A stretch of 64,000 nt of DNA from Mycobacterium sp. (GTDB lineage: Bacteria > Actinomycetota > Actinomycetes > Mycobacteriales > Mycobacteriaceae), in the NCBI GenBank assembly GCA_020438865.1, contig JAGQTU010000002.1, positions 1 to 64,000 of the forward strand, in the 5' to 3' direction. The notes below the pieces were generated by a model, which had not been told where the DNA came from, ran no database searches, and worked only from the letters and a program-made list of their open reading frames with translations. Shown piece after piece: positions 35,230-45,340 of the stretch. Position 1 is the stretch's first letter; each line of letters starts with the position of its first letter. Both the position numbers and the translations under genes were made by a program.

Positions 35230-36023
35230 CCCCTCGACGCCCGCGCCGAGGCCCATTCCGGTGGGCGCTTCTCGATGAAGGCCTGCACACCCTCGAGCGC
35301 GCACGGATCCATCATGTTCGTGGCCATGGTGGCGCCGGCGTCGGCGTAGGCGGAGTCGATGCCGACCTCGACCTGGCGGTAGAACAGCGCCTTGCCCATC
35401 GCCACGGCGACACCCGGCTTGGCGATGATGCGGGCCACCAGGGCCTCGACCTCGTCGTCCAGCGCCTCCGGTGCGGCCACCCGGTTCACCAGACCCAGTT
35501 CCCGGGCCTGCTCGGCGGAGACGAAGTCGCCGGTGACCAGCATCTCGAAGGCGGCCTTGCGGGGCACATTGCGCGACAGCGCCACCCCCGGGGTTGCGCA
35601 GAACAGCCCTACGTTGATGCCGCTGACCGCGAAGCGGGCGTCCCGGCCGGCCACCGCCAGGTCACACATCCCGACGAGCTGGCAGCCCGCCGCCGTCGCC
35701 AGCCCGTGCACCCGCGCGATCACCGGGACCGGCAGGCGCTGGATCGCGAGCATCACCGCGGTGCATTGGGCGAACAGCCGCTGGTAGTACTGCAGCGACG
35801 GTTCGGCCCGCATCTCCTTGAGGTCGTGACCTGCGCAGAACGCCTTCCCGGACGCCCCGAGGACGACGACGCGCACCGTGTCGTCCGCAGCGATCGCGTC
35901 GAGGACTTCGCCGAGCGCGGTCAGCATCGCCTCGGACAGCGCGTTAAAGGCCCCGGGCCGGTTCAAGGTGAGCGTGACGACGCCGCGATCATCGCGGTCC
36001 TGGAGCAGCAGCGGTTCATCCAC
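35226..36023 (-). CDS. enoyl-CoA hydratase (EchA family)
   Basis: A 265-residue crotonase-fold protein with RGVVTLTLNRPGAFNALSEAML, FCAGHDLKEMRAEPSLQYYQRLF (oxyanion loop with intact AGHDLKEM), ARVHGLATAAGCQLVGMCDLAVAGRDARFAVSGINVGLFCATPGVALSR and GLVNRVAAPEALDDEV. The second Glu position is occupied by an INVGLF context rather than PELNLG, so the usual general base may be missing, as in many EchA paralogues. The GTG at 36021-36023 gives VDEPLLLQDRD; an ATG at 36044 is an alternative, but the ribosome binding site GGAGG would directly touch it. Pathway not determinable. Confidence 0.8.
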   Translation of the reverse strand: MDEPLLLQDRDDRGVVTLTLNRPGAFNALSEAMLTALGEVLDAIAADDTVRVVVLGASGKAFCAGHDLKEMRAEPSLQYYQRLFAQCTAVMLAIQRLPVPVIARVHGLATAAGCQLVGMCDLAVAGRDARFAVSGINVGLFCATPGVALSRNVPRKAAFEMLVTGDFVSAEQARELGLVNRVAAPEALDDEVEALVARIIAKPGVAVAMGKALFYRQVEVGIDSAYADAGATMATNMMDPCALEGVQAFIEKRPPEWASARASRG

Positions 36024-36174
36024 GCTTCCGATCCTGCCCCGCATCCTCCGATTGCAGGATGCCGAATCGTCAACAACATCCTCGTTCTGGCCGATTTTGC
36101 AGGGGTGGCGACTCCGGCAATCTGGTTTTCAGCAAGCCGGAGACACCGGCGACCAACAGAAAGAAGAGAAGATC

Positions 36175-36342
36175 ATGAAGCGTTTCGCCGTTTCGACGGT
36201 GCTGGCCGGTGGGTTGTTCGCGGGCCTGCTGGGAATGGCCGGCGCCGCGCACGCCGACCTCAGCGACGTCATCTGGAACCAGCAGCAACAGCAGCGGGTC
36301 TACGTTCCCCACGTCGACACCACGGTTCATCACAGCCGCTGA
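36175..36342 (+). CDS. small secreted Gln-rich peptide
   Basis: A 55-residue precursor: signal peptide MKRFAVSTVLAGGLFAGLLG with a probable cleavage after AHA (residue 27), leaving a mature peptide of only 28 residues that contains five glutamines in a row (WNQQQQQRVYVPHVD) and ends VHHSR. No Cys. AAGAAGAGAAG before the ATG is a fair ribosome binding site. Nothing like it is known to me outside small mycobacterial secreted proteins; function unknown. It lies alone between the crotonase gene and the cyclase gene. The strong signal peptide and good start make it more credible than most short frames. Confidence 0.65.
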   Translation: MKRFAVSTVLAGGLFAGLLGMAGAAHADLSDVIWNQQQQQRVYVPHVDTTVHHSR

Positions 36343-36361
36343 TCCGACTCCCTCCGACCGG

Positions 36362-36382
36362 CCGTCACCGCACAGGTGGCGG
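36362..36382. terminator. hairpin between small secreted gene and adenylate cyclase gene
   Basis: CCGTCACC (36362-36369) pairs with GGTGGCGG (36375-36382) with one T-G pair and a five-base loop. It lies between convergent stop codons and could serve both. Confidence 0.45.
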
Positions 36383-36387
36383 GCCGA

Positions 36388-37893
36388 TCAGTCGTTGGGG
36401 AGGGCATAGAGATGCACTACCGCCGACTTGCCCTTCAGCGCGTGCGATCCCCGGTCGATCAGTCCGGGTGGTCGGAAACCGAGCGCATCGACGCTCTGTG
36501 CGGTCAGCAGGACCGCGTCGCCGGTGACCTTCGTGAGCTGTTCGACCCGGGCGGCGACGTTGACGGTGTCACCGATGAGGGTGAACTCGAGCTTCCCACC
36601 GCCGCCGATGGTGCCGGCGATCACCGTGCCGGTGTTGATGCCGATGCCGATTCGAAGCGCACCCTGGAACCTCCGGGCGACCAGCCGCTGAATCAGCTCC
36701 GCGGCCCGCATCGCGGCGTCGGCGTGACCGGTCAGGTCGTTCGGCGCCCCGAATACGGCCAGCGCGCCGTCGCCGAGGAACTTGTTGACGTGTCCGCCGG
36801 CGTCGACGACCGCGGGCACCACGATCTCGAACAGGGCATTGAGCCGCGCGACGGCGTCCTCGGCGGAGTGCGCCTCGGCGAACGGCGTGAAGTCGCGGAT
36901 GTCGATGAACATCACCGTCACTTGCCGGCGCTCGCCGGTGAACACATCATCGCCCTGTTCGAGCAGGCGCGCCGCCAAGGCCGGATCGACGTAGGTGCCG
37001 AACGCCACCTGAAGACGTTGTCGCTCAGCCAGTCCGGCCTGCATGCGGTTGAATGATGCCGCGAGTGCCCCGAGGTCGTCATCCTGCACCACCGGCAGTC
37101 GTTGAGTGTAGTCCCCCGCCGCCACGCGTTTGGTGGCGGCGGCAAGGTCGCGAATCGGTGCTAGCGACGGGGCGAACACGCTTCCGACGGTGATCGGGAC
37201 CCCGATTGCGAGCGTCAAAGCGCTGGCGAGCAACACCCACATCGCCGGACTCCGACCGAGCTGTTCGAATGTGGCCGTCACCATCGCAGTTGCGATGGAG
37301 AACGCGAACGCGACAGCGAGAATGGCCAGGTTCGACCATGCGGCGAATCTCGGCCTAGAACGCGGCAGGGAGTCGCCGATCGCGGTCCCTTCAACGAGCG
37401 TCACCCGCACCGGACGCATGGCTATCTCCGCGACGCTGTGCACTCCAATAAGGTGGCTGCCCGCCCCGACGGCAACACCCAGTAGTGCGTACTGGACAAG
37501 CCGTGATCCGCTCGCGCCTGCAAGTTCACCTGCGACGACCGCCAACACCGCCCCACACACCCCACAGACCACGAGACCCCTGACGATCGCGCCGCGGCCC
37601 CAGCTGTAGGTTGCTTCCAACGCCGTTGCCGCGTCGATATTTTCACCGGCAGCCCACCGCTCCACAGTCCGCAATGGGCCTACGCCGGGAAGCACCAATC
37701 CGAAGGCGAGAAACAGCATCGTCACACAGGTAGCACCGACCGCCGCGAGGTAGCGGTCAGAATGCTCGAAGGCCACGACTCCGGACGCCAAGTAGAGGTA
37801 GATGGGGAACGGCACCACACAGCTGATCGCCCAAAACGCCCAAGAGAAGTTCGACCCGTAGTGGTCCCAAGCCCACTGAACGAGGCGCTCCAT
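36388..37893 (-). CDS. membrane-bound class III adenylate cyclase with HAMP domain
   Basis: A 501-residue cyclase of the Rv1318c/Rv3645 type. Six hydrophobic spans (about residues 20-40, 48-70, 103-122, 131-150, 186-206, 216-240) are followed by HAMP (about 245-297, IRDLAAATKRVAAGDYTQRLP) and the class III catalytic domain (about 325-501). Metal ligands D331 (MFIDIRDF) and D375 (KFLGDG), substrate Lys 371, and the transition-state Asn/Arg in IGDTVNVAARVE are present, so it should be active on ATP. Signal is unknown. Start ATG 37893 is chosen as TACTCT stands six bases upstream; the longer frame reads non-membrane sequence. cAMP from it could act through a Crp-like regulator, one candidate site lying before whiB3. 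Confidence 0.9.
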   Translation of the reverse strand: MERLVQWAWDHYGSNFSWAFWAISCVVPFPIYLYLASGVVAFEHSDRYLAAVGATCVTMLFLAFGLVLPGVGPLRTVERWAAGENIDAATALEATYSWGRGAIVRGLVVCGVCGAVLAVVAGELAGASGSRLVQYALLGVAVGAGSHLIGVHSVAEIAMRPVRVTLVEGTAIGDSLPRSRPRFAAWSNLAILAVAFAFSIATAMVTATFEQLGRSPAMWVLLASALTLAIGVPITVGSVFAPSLAPIRDLAAATKRVAAGDYTQRLPVVQDDDLGALAASFNRMQAGLAERQRLQVAFGTYVDPALAARLLEQGDDVFTGERRQVTVMFIDIRDFTPFAEAHSAEDAVARLNALFEIVVPAVVDAGGHVNKFLGDGALAVFGAPNDLTGHADAAMRAAELIQRLVARRFQGALRIGIGINTGTVIAGTIGGGGKLEFTLIGDTVNVAARVEQLTKVTGDAVLLTAQSVDALGFRPPGLIDRGSHALKGKSAVVHLYALPND

Positions 37894-37899
37894 GTGCCG

Positions 37900-37905
37900 A
37901 GAGTA
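37900..37905 (-). promoter_or_regulatory. -10 hexamer TACTCT of the adenylate cyclase gene (leaderless)
   Basis: TACTCT on the minus strand, six bases, then ATG. Confidence 0.6.
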
Positions 37906-37978
37906 GGCGTGAAGTTTGTAACTCCGATGGTCAACTGGGCGAATACAGTTCAGGTTGCGCCTCCCGAAGGAGATCCAG

Positions 37979-38476
37979 ATGCCGAACCCACGGATAGTTG
38001 CCGCCGTCATCGGCGCCGCCGTGCCCGCCCTGACACTGTCCGCGCCGGCGCACGCCTCCCCGCTACCCGACTTCTGCTCGCCGCCCACGGTCGTCGACAA
38101 CGTGTGCACCGTCCGGCTGGCGACGGTGACGGCCGATGCCATCGACGGGACGATCACCGGCTCGCCGGTCGGCGGTGGTGCGGCCATCACCCTGACCGGG
38201 CCCCTGCAGGCCTACCAGCAGTCGGCGGGATTCGGGGATGTGCCGCCCGCGCCGATTCAGCGTTGGGACTCCGAGATCGAGGGTGTTAGTTCTCTGAGCA
38301 CCGACCCGAACGATCCCAACTGGTACGGCAACGCCAAGTCGTTGACGTTTCTGCCCAGGACGCTGAACGATCTGGCAACCCAGTTTCCCCCCGACACCCT
38401 GACAGTCCGGTTCACCGCCGACGACGCCCGACCAGGAACCTTCCAACTGGTGTCGATTCAGCCGACACCCCGTTAG
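37979..38476 (+). CDS. secreted protein of unknown function
   Basis: A 165-residue precursor with a signal peptide (PNPRIVAAVIGAAVPALTLSAPAHA, probable cleavage after residue 26). The mature part begins SPLPDFCSPPTVVDNVCTVRLATVTADAI with two close cysteines likely to form a disulfide, then a beta-rich domain (GTITGSPVGGGAAITLTGP and DTLTVRFTADDARPGTFQLVSIQPTP). No enzyme motif is visible. AAGGAG with six-base spacing marks ATG 37979; an upstream in-frame start (37955) would have no site. It is divergent from the cyclase gene and convergent with the DUF4349 gene. Confidence 0.75.
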   Translation: MPNPRIVAAVIGAAVPALTLSAPAHASPLPDFCSPPTVVDNVCTVRLATVTADAIDGTITGSPVGGGAAITLTGPLQAYQQSAGFGDVPPAPIQRWDSEIEGVSSLSTDPNDPNWYGNAKSLTFLPRTLNDLATQFPPDTLTVRFTADDARPGTFQLVSIQPTPR

Positions 38477-38489
38477 GGCGCGAATCGCG

Positions 38490-39341
38490 TCAGGACCGGC
38501 GCCGGGTCACCAGCCGGACGATTCCGTAGACGACGCCACCCGCCACGGCCAGCGCGCCTAACCACGGCAACAGCAGGCCGAAGAGTAGAACCAGGTCGCC
38601 GGCGAGGGAAACCAAAGCGTCCCAGCCCCTTTCGACCTGACCGAAGAAGCCGCGGTACTTGTCGGGCGACGGGCCGCCGATGGTCTGGGCTACGAAGGTG
38701 ACGTTGATGGTGCTGTAGGCGATTTGGTCGCCGAGAGCATCGCGCTGGGCGCGCAGGCTGTCGAGTTCGGCCTGTCGTTCGGACAGCGCATCCTCGGCCT
38801 TGATGAGTGCGTCGGGGTCGCGGGCGTCGCGCATGATGGCTAGCAGCCGGTCCACCGAGGTCTGCAGTGCCTTGATCCTGGCGTCGAGATCGACCCGCTG
38901 GGCGGTGACGTCGTCGGTGTTGACCTCGGCGTGTTCGACCGTGCCGAGCGCCGCGAGGTCCCGCATCACGTCGTCGAGTTTGGCGGCGGGCACCCGTAAC
39001 ACCATCGACGTACGCGCCCGGCCCGCACCCGACCCCGCGTCTGTGGATCGGCTGTCTACCCGGCCCTGGGCGTTGTCGACGGTGGCCGTGGCCTTGTCGG
39101 CGGCCTCGGCGGGGTTGCCCACCGTGATGGCCATCGACGCGGTCTTGACGATGTCGCGCTTGATCGGCGGCGGCGCCTTCGGGGCTTCCTGCGGCGCGGG
39201 CGCCCCCACCGCATCGGCGGGACCGGCGGGCAGCTGCGGCGCGCGTACCCGCTCCCCCGCGCACGCGGTCAGCAGGCCCAGCGCGGCGAGCACGGCCAGC
39301 AGCCAGGTTGCGATGCCGATGGTTCGCGAGTTCCGGTCCAT
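38490..39341 (-). CDS. DUF4349 lipoprotein
   Basis: A 283-residue exported protein: signal peptide with lipobox LLTAC (Cys 27), a Pro/Ala-rich linker (30-60), then the DUF4349 domain, in which IVKTASMAITVGNPAEAADKATATVDNAQGRVDSRS forms a small alpha-beta unit and ARIKALQTSVDRLLAIMRDARDPDALIKAEDALSERQAELDSLRAQRDALGDQIAYSTINVTF a coiled coil. A C-terminal transmembrane helix (about 250-275) with basic end RLVTRRRS follows. So the protein is anchored at both ends of its outer domain. Role unknown. TAGCCT six bases before the ATG makes the mRNA leaderless. Confidence 0.85.
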   Translation of the reverse strand: MDRNSRTIGIATWLLAVLAALGLLTACAGERVRAPQLPAGPADAVGAPAPQEAPKAPPPIKRDIVKTASMAITVGNPAEAADKATATVDNAQGRVDSRSTDAGSGAGRARTSMVLRVPAAKLDDVMRDLAALGTVEHAEVNTDDVTAQRVDLDARIKALQTSVDRLLAIMRDARDPDALIKAEDALSERQAELDSLRAQRDALGDQIAYSTINVTFVAQTIGGPSPDKYRGFFGQVERGWDALVSLAGDLVLLFGLLLPWLGALAVAGGVVYGIVRLVTRRRS

Positions 39342-39347
39342 CCAGCG

Positions 39348-39353
39348 AGGCTA
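39348..39353 (-). promoter_or_regulatory. -10 hexamer TAGCCT of the DUF4349 gene (leaderless)
   Basis: TAGCCT on the minus strand, six bases, then ATG. Confidence 0.55.
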
Positions 39354-39392
39354 GCGCGGTGCCGATCGGCGGCAGGTCGTGTCGCTCGAAGC

Positions 39393-39450
39393 CGACCGTG
39401 CGACCTATGCACGGAAATCGACGAAATTTCGTACACGAGCCCCACGGTCG
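39393..39450. repeat. 58-nt intergenic palindromic element, copy 1
   Basis: Ends CGACCGTG (39393-39400) and CACGGTCG (39443-39450) are complementary, enclosing CCTATGCAC and the perfect 12-bp palindrome ACGAAATTTCGT (39421-39432). It aligns without gaps over 58 nt with 51951-52008; stem positions 4/55, 5/54 and 21/38 change in pairs. Confidence 0.7.
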
Positions 39451-39471
39451 AGGCCGTCCCCGCCTACGCGA

Positions 39472-39502
39472 AAACGCCCCCGGCGCAGGACCGGGGGCGT
39501 TT
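39472..39502 (-). terminator. groEL1 terminator
   Basis: AAACGCCCCCGG (39472-39483) and CCGGGGGCGTTT (39491-39502) form a perfect 12-bp stem with a seven-base loop directly after the groEL1 stop, ending in a short T-run on the minus strand. Confidence 0.8.
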
Positions 39503-39512
39503 CTGCGACTAC

Positions 39513-41207
<1,695 letters not shown>

Positions 41208-41217
41208 TTCACGGGTG

Positions 41218-41520
41218 CTACTTGTTGACGACCGCCAGCACGTCACGGGCCGACAGGATCAGGTACTCCTCGCCGTTGTACTTGATCTCGGTGCCGCCGT
41301 ACTTGCTGTAGATGACGGTGTCGCCCTCGGCGACGTCGAGCGGGATCCGCTTCTCGCCGTCCTCATCCCACCGGCCGGGGCCGACGGCGACGACAGTGCC
41401 TTCCTGCGGCTTCTCCTTGGCGGTGTCCGGGATGACCAGACCCGACGCGGTGGTCGTCTCGGCCTCGTTGGCCTGAACGAGGATCTTGTCCTCGAGTGGC
41501 TTGATGTTCACGCTCGCCAC
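41218..41520 (-). CDS. groES: co-chaperonin GroES
   Basis: A 100-residue co-chaperonin, family-typical length. Sequence [95 protein letters not shown] is nearly the mycobacterial consensus, with the mobile loop [12 protein letters not shown]. The GTG at 41518-41520 is chosen: GGAGG lies eight bases upstream, and the protein then begins as in other mycobacteria. It is first in the groES-groEL1 operon; the CIRCE element about 140 bases upstream implies HrcA repression, with induction by heat. Confidence 0.96.
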   Translation of the reverse strand: MASVNIKPLEDKILVQANEAETTTASGLVIPDTAKEKPQEGTVVAVGPGRWDEDGEKRIPLDVAEGDTVIYSKYGGTEIKYNGEEYLILSARDVLAVVNK

Positions 41521-41655
41521 GATGGAGCCCTCCACTGTTATGGGTGCGGGTCCGGGGCCAGCCCCGGACCAATCGGATTAACCAGGTGTTCGGCATTCGT
41601 CCGTGCCCTCGCGCCGTCGTCGCGGGTGCCGACACAGGGGTTGTCCGCCTGCCGC

Positions 41656-41682
41656 CTAGCACTCTATACATGAGAGTGCTAG
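41656..41682. promoter_or_regulatory. CIRCE element (HrcA operator) of groES-groEL1
   Basis: CTAGCACTC-N9-GAGTGCTAG agrees with the CIRCE consensus TTAGCACTC-N9-GAGTGCTAA except for the outer base on each side. A third half-site (GCACTC) follows at once on the plus strand. Confidence 0.92.
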
Positions 41683-41689
41683 CACTCAA
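41661..41689 (-). promoter_or_regulatory. groES promoter TTGAGT-N17-TAGAGT within CIRCE
   Basis: On the minus strand TTGAGT (41684-41689) and TAGAGT (41661-41666) are 17 bases apart. They overlap CIRCE, so HrcA binding would exclude polymerase. Confidence 0.6.
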
Positions 41690-41730
41690 GGGCGGGACCC
41701 TGCGAATTCGCGCTCAGCGGACAAGGCCGC

Positions 41731-42723
41731 TCAGCCGGGCCGGCCGCGCGCGGCGCGCAGATCCCCGAAAAACGCGATGACCAGGGCATTGAACAGGTCA
41801 GCACGCTCCCACTGCAGGAAATGCCCGGCACCGGGCAGCACGACGGGGCCGGTCCGGTTGGTGAAGGCCACCTCGCACGTGTGCAGGAACTCGGGGCCGA
41901 CGACATGATCGTCCATCCCGTAGAGGATCAGCGTGGGCACGTCGACCTTGCGGTCCATGATCGGCGGCTCGCTGACCGGCCTGCCGTAGGCCAGTTGGTA
42001 GACGGCCCAGCCGGCCCGCAGCCGCTCCTCGGTGCCGAACGGCTCGGTCATGAAGTCGACGTCGGCCGGACCGAAGGTGCCCGGCGAGGCCCACAGCCGA
42101 TGCCCGTACATCTCCCCCACGTAGCGGCGGCGCTTGGCAGGGGTGTCCAGTTCGGCGGCCAATGCGTCCGGGGTCTGCCCCTGGCGCTGCCGGTAGTCGC
42201 CGGTCGGCCCGTCACTCAGCACGGCCGCCGGGTCGATGCCCGCGGCGATGAAGTCGTCGAACACCAGGGGCGGCACGGTGTCGAAGAACACCAGCTTCTC
42301 GACGAAGCCCGGATAGCGGTGCAGCAGGTCCACCGCGACGACGCCGCCGACGTCACCGCCGACCACGCCGCAGCGCTCGTGGCCGAGGACGTCGTGCACC
42401 AGCAGGTAGACATCGCGGCTGTAGGCGGCGATGTCGTAGACGTCGGCCTGCGACAGCTCCGAATCGCCGTGCCCGCGCAGGTCCGGAGCGATCACCTCGT
42501 AGCCCGCGTCGGCGAGCGCGGTTATGTTGCGCCACCAGATCCGCTTGGTCTCCGGGTAGCCGTGCAGCAGGAGCAGCGGATAGCCCCCGCGCCCCTCGTG
42601 GACGAACGCCAGGCTCAGCCCGTCCCGGCCCGGGCTCGCGGGAACCTCGCGCCGGTGCACCTCGAACGCGTCGGGCGCCGGGGTGGCCGGCTGGGCGGGG
42701 CGCAGCCGAATGTCGTAGCGCAT
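41731..42723 (-). CDS. alpha/beta hydrolase, epoxide-hydrolase-like
   Basis: A 330-residue cytosolic hydrolase. Oxyanion motif LLLHGYPETKRIWWRNI (HGxP, as in epoxide hydrolases), APDLRGHGDSEL, the nucleophile elbow GVVGGDVGGVVAVDLLHRYP with Asp rather than Ser (GxDxGG), acid region LILYGMDDHVVGPE and catalytic His in LPGAGHFLQWERAD. An Asp nucleophile points to epoxide or haloalkane chemistry; lack of the dehalogenase Trp pair pattern favours an epoxide hydrolase. ATG 42723 is placed 17 bases after the tsaD stop, so it ends the alr-tsaE-tsaB-rimI-tsaD operon. Substrate unknown. The extension upstream to 42810 lies within tsaD and is rejected. Confidence 0.82.
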   Translation of the reverse strand: MRYDIRLRPAQPATPAPDAFEVHRREVPASPGRDGLSLAFVHEGRGGYPLLLLHGYPETKRIWWRNITALADAGYEVIAPDLRGHGDSELSQADVYDIAAYSRDVYLLVHDVLGHERCGVVGGDVGGVVAVDLLHRYPGFVEKLVFFDTVPPLVFDDFIAAGIDPAAVLSDGPTGDYRQRQGQTPDALAAELDTPAKRRRYVGEMYGHRLWASPGTFGPADVDFMTEPFGTEERLRAGWAVYQLAYGRPVSEPPIMDRKVDVPTLILYGMDDHVVGPEFLHTCEVAFTNRTGPVVLPGAGHFLQWERADLFNALVIAFFGDLRAARGRPG

Positions 42724-42739
42724 CAGCAGCGGGGCCGGC

Positions 42740-43762
42740 TCATGCCACCTGCCCGGCGATGACGGGCAGGCCCGGGTCGCTCGCCACATCGAGCCGCGAC
42801 GGCGACGCACCGGCCGCGATCAGCTGCGCCGCGAACGAGGCGATCATCGCGCCGTTGTCGGTGCACAGCCTCGGCCGCGGGATCCGCAACGTCAATCCCG
42901 CTTCGGCGCAACGCTCTTCGGCCAGTTCGCGCAGTCGGGAGTTGGCTGCCACCCCGCCGGCGATCAACAGCGTCGAGACCTCCATCTCCAGCGCCGCCCG
43001 CACCGCCTTGGCGGTCAGCACATCGGCCACCGCCTCCTGGAATCCGGCGGCGACGTCGGCGGTCGACGCGTCGGGATGGCTCTCGACGTAGCGGGCCACC
43101 GCGGTCTTGACGCCGGAGAAGCTGAACGCGAACCGGTGATCGCGCGGACCGGTCATGCCGCGCGGGAAGGCGATGGCGTCGCGGTCCCCGGTGCGGGCCA
43201 GGTCGTCGAGCGCCTTGCCGCCGGGGTAGCCCAGCCCCAGCAGTCGGGCCACCTTGTCGTAGGCCTCGCCCGCCGCGTCGTCGACGGTGCTGCCGAGTTC
43301 CTCGATCGGCTCACCCAGCGAGCGCACGTACAGCAGGTGGGTGTGGCCTCCGGAGACCAGCAGACCGACACTTTCGGGCAGCGGGCCGTGGTCGTAGACG
43401 TCGGCGGCCAGGTGCCCGCCGAGGTGGTTGACCGCGTAGAACGGGACGCCCCAGGCGGCGGCGTAGGCCTTGGCGGCGGCCACGCCGACCAGCAACGCAC
43501 CGGCCAGGCCGGGACCGATGGTGGCCGCGACGACGTCGGGCGCCTCGACGCCTGCGGTGGCCAGCGCGCGGCGCATGGTCGGGCCCAGCGATTCGAGGTG
43601 GGCGCGGGAGGCGATCTCGGGCACCACCCCGCCGTAGCGGGTGTGCTCGTCGACGCTGGAGGCCACCTCGTCGGCCAGCAGCGTCACGGTGCCGTCGGCG
43701 TCCAGCCGCGCGATGCCGACACCCGTTTCGTCACAGGAGGTTTCGATGGCGAGAACGATCAT
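42740..43762 (-). CDS. tsaD: TsaD tRNA N6-threonylcarbamoyladenosine transferase
   Basis: A 340-residue ASKHA-fold protein that transfers the threonylcarbamoyl group to A37 of tRNAs reading ANN codons, with TsaB and TsaE. Metal ligands are in [10 protein letters not shown] and [14 protein letters not shown] (His residues), ATP-binding parts in [41 protein letters not shown] and [11 protein letters not shown], and [12 protein letters not shown] near the end. Length equals other bacterial TsaD. Start ATG overlaps the rimI stop (ATGA). It was formerly called Gcp and thought to be a sialoglycoprotease. Confidence 0.95.
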   Translation of the reverse strand: MIVLAIETSCDETGVGIARLDADGTVTLLADEVASSVDEHTRYGGVVPEIASRAHLESLGPTMRRALATAGVEAPDVVAATIGPGLAGALLVGVAAAKAYAAAWGVPFYAVNHLGGHLAADVYDHGPLPESVGLLVSGGHTHLLYVRSLGEPIEELGSTVDDAAGEAYDKVARLLGLGYPGGKALDDLARTGDRDAIAFPRGMTGPRDHRFAFSFSGVKTAVARYVESHPDASTADVAAGFQEAVADVLTAKAVRAALEMEVSTLLIAGGVAANSRLRELAEERCAEAGLTLRIPRPRLCTDNGAMIASFAAQLIAAGASPSRLDVASDPGLPVIAGQVA

Positions 43763-44217
43763 GAAACTGAATCCCGTCGCATGGTGTAGGCGTCGGCGCC
43801 GCTGACCCGGTAGTAGCGCTTGCGGACGGCGACCTTCTCGAAGCCGAGACTGGCGTAGAGCCCGATCGCCGGTTCGTTGTCGGTGCGCACCTCCAGGTAC
43901 ACCGGGCTGCCCGGGCCGGCGAAGTCGAGCAACTCGGTCATCATCCGCCGTCCGATGCCATTGCCCTGGTAGGCGGGGTCCACACCGATGGTGTGGATCT
44001 CGTACTCGAACGGCGGGGTGCGCCCGAGCCGCGAGATGCCCGCGTAGCCGACCAGCTCGTCGTCCACCCGGGCAGCGATGTAGCGGTTGTGCGACGCGGC
44101 CAGCTCGCGCACGAAGGCGATCTCCGGCCAGGGGTCGTCACCCTCGAACAGCTGCGTCTCGAGTTCCGCGCAGCGCGCGGCGTCACGCTTGCGCAGCGAA
44201 CCGTACGAGACCTTCAC
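43759..44217 (-). CDS. rimI: RimI ribosomal protein S18/N-terminal alanine acetyltransferase
   Basis: A 152-residue GNAT enzyme acetylating the N-terminus of proteins; in mycobacteria it has broad substrate range. The acetyl-CoA binding motif is [24 protein letters not shown], with [43 protein letters not shown], typical of RimI (NxxAxxLYxxxGF). GTG 44217 overlaps the tsaB stop by four bases (GTGA), and the stop overlaps the tsaD start. In many actinobacteria rimI is located between tsaB and tsaD as here. Confidence 0.92.
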   Translation of the reverse strand: MKVSYGSLRKRDAARCAELETQLFEGDDPWPEIAFVRELAASHNRYIAARVDDELVGYAGISRLGRTPPFEYEIHTIGVDPAYQGNGIGRRMMTELLDFAGPGSPVYLEVRTDNEPAIGLYASLGFEKVAVRKRYYRVSGADAYTMRRDSVS

Positions 44218-44855
44218 CGCGCCACCCCGCGCTCGGCGAGCGTCTTGGCGTCCGGCCGGCGCAGATACAGCGGGAGCAGCGGACCCGGCTCGGCGGCCCA
44301 GTCCCCGACCGCGGCGACCAGTCCGGCCGCGGTCGGATAGTGCGGCTCGATACCGGGCAGCCCGAACCCGGCGGCCACCTCGGGCGGGCCGGCCACCCGG
44401 TCGGCGGCGCCCACCGCGATGTCGGCCGCGGCGCCGACCTCGGGACCCTCGACCCGAACCCCGTCGCGATAGCGCGCCCAATACACCTCGCGGCGGCGGG
44501 CGTCGGTGGCCACCAGCACCTCGCCGGTGGTCAGTACGCCGATGGCATCGAGGCTGCACACCCCGTGGACCGGCACGCCCAGCGCATGCCCGTAGGCGGC
44601 GGCGGTGGCCATGCCCACCCGCAGGCCGGTGAACGGCCCCGGCCCGCAGCCCACCACGACGGCGTCGAGGTCGGCCATCCGCAGATCGGCCTCGGCGACG
44701 GACGCGAGCACGTTGGGGGTGAGCAGTTCGGCGTGCGCGCGGGCGTCCACCCGAACCCGCTGTGCGGCAACCGCGATGCCGGTGTCGTCGCGGCGCACCA
44801 CGGCGGCGGTGACGGCCGGGGTGGCGGTGTCGATGGCCAGGACGAGGTGTGTCAT
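44214..44855 (-). CDS. tsaB: TsaB tRNA threonylcarbamoyladenosine biosynthesis scaffold protein
   Basis: A 213-residue ASKHA-fold partner of TsaD without catalytic metal site. It begins THLVLAIDTATPAVTAAVVRRDD, followed by HAELLTPNV, VVVGCGPGPFTGLRVGMATAAAYGHALGVPVHGVCSLDA and ARRREVYWARY, all family features. The ATG at 44855 overlaps the tsaE stop as ATGA; an upstream in-frame start is inside tsaE. Part of the t6A operon. Confidence 0.93.
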   Translation of the reverse strand: MTHLVLAIDTATPAVTAAVVRRDDTGIAVAAQRVRVDARAHAELLTPNVLASVAEADLRMADLDAVVVGCGPGPFTGLRVGMATAAAYGHALGVPVHGVCSLDAIGVLTTGEVLVATDARRREVYWARYRDGVRVEGPEVGAAADIAVGAADRVAGPPEVAAGFGLPGIEPHYPTAAGLVAAVGDWAAEPGPLLPLYLRRPDAKTLAERGVAR

Positions 44856-45340
44856 GCGCGGCTCCACTGCCAGTGCGCGATCCGCACGTCGGTGTCGGCA
44901 CAACGCTGCAAGGAGATGTCGAGGTGGTTGTCGGACAACCGTTCGGCCAGCCCTTCACCCCACTCGACCACCACGACCGCATCCTCGAGATCGGTATCGA
45001 GATCAAGCGAGTCCAGCTCGCCGAGCAGTTCGGCGCCGGTGCGGTCGAGCAGCCGGTAGACGTCGACATGCACCAGCGCGGGCCGCCCGGTGCCGCGCGG
45101 CCGGTGCACCCGGGCCAGCACGAAGGTGGGCGAGGTCACCGGGCCTTCGACGTCCATGCCGAGCGCGATTCCCTTGGTGAGAGCCGTCTTTCCGGCGCCG
45201 AGCGGACCGGAGAGCACGACGACGTCGCCCGCGCGCAGTTGCCTGCCCAGCCGTTCCCCGAAGGCCATGGTGTCCTCGACGGTGGGCAGTTCCACGGTGC
45301 CCGTCTCGGTCTTTCGAACGTGGCCCAGACGTTCACGCAT
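44852..45340 (-). CDS. tsaE: TsaE tRNA threonylcarbamoyladenosine biosynthesis ATPase
   Basis: A 162-residue P-loop ATPase that recycles the TsaB-TsaD complex. The Walker A motif is SGPLGAGKTALTKGIALGM; switch regions are VTSPTFVLARVHRP and LVHVDVYRL; VVVVEWGEGL is Walker B-like with the conserved Trp-Glu. Slightly shorter than M. tuberculosis Rv3422c. The ATG at 45340 overlaps the stop of the upstream alpha/beta hydrolase by eight bases, and the stop overlaps tsaB. Confidence 0.93.
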   Translation of the reverse strand: MRERLGHVRKTETGTVELPTVEDTMAFGERLGRQLRAGDVVVLSGPLGAGKTALTKGIALGMDVEGPVTSPTFVLARVHRPRGTGRPALVHVDVYRLLDRTGAELLGELDSLDLDTDLEDAVVVVEWGEGLAERLSDNHLDISLQRCADTDVRIAHWQWSRA

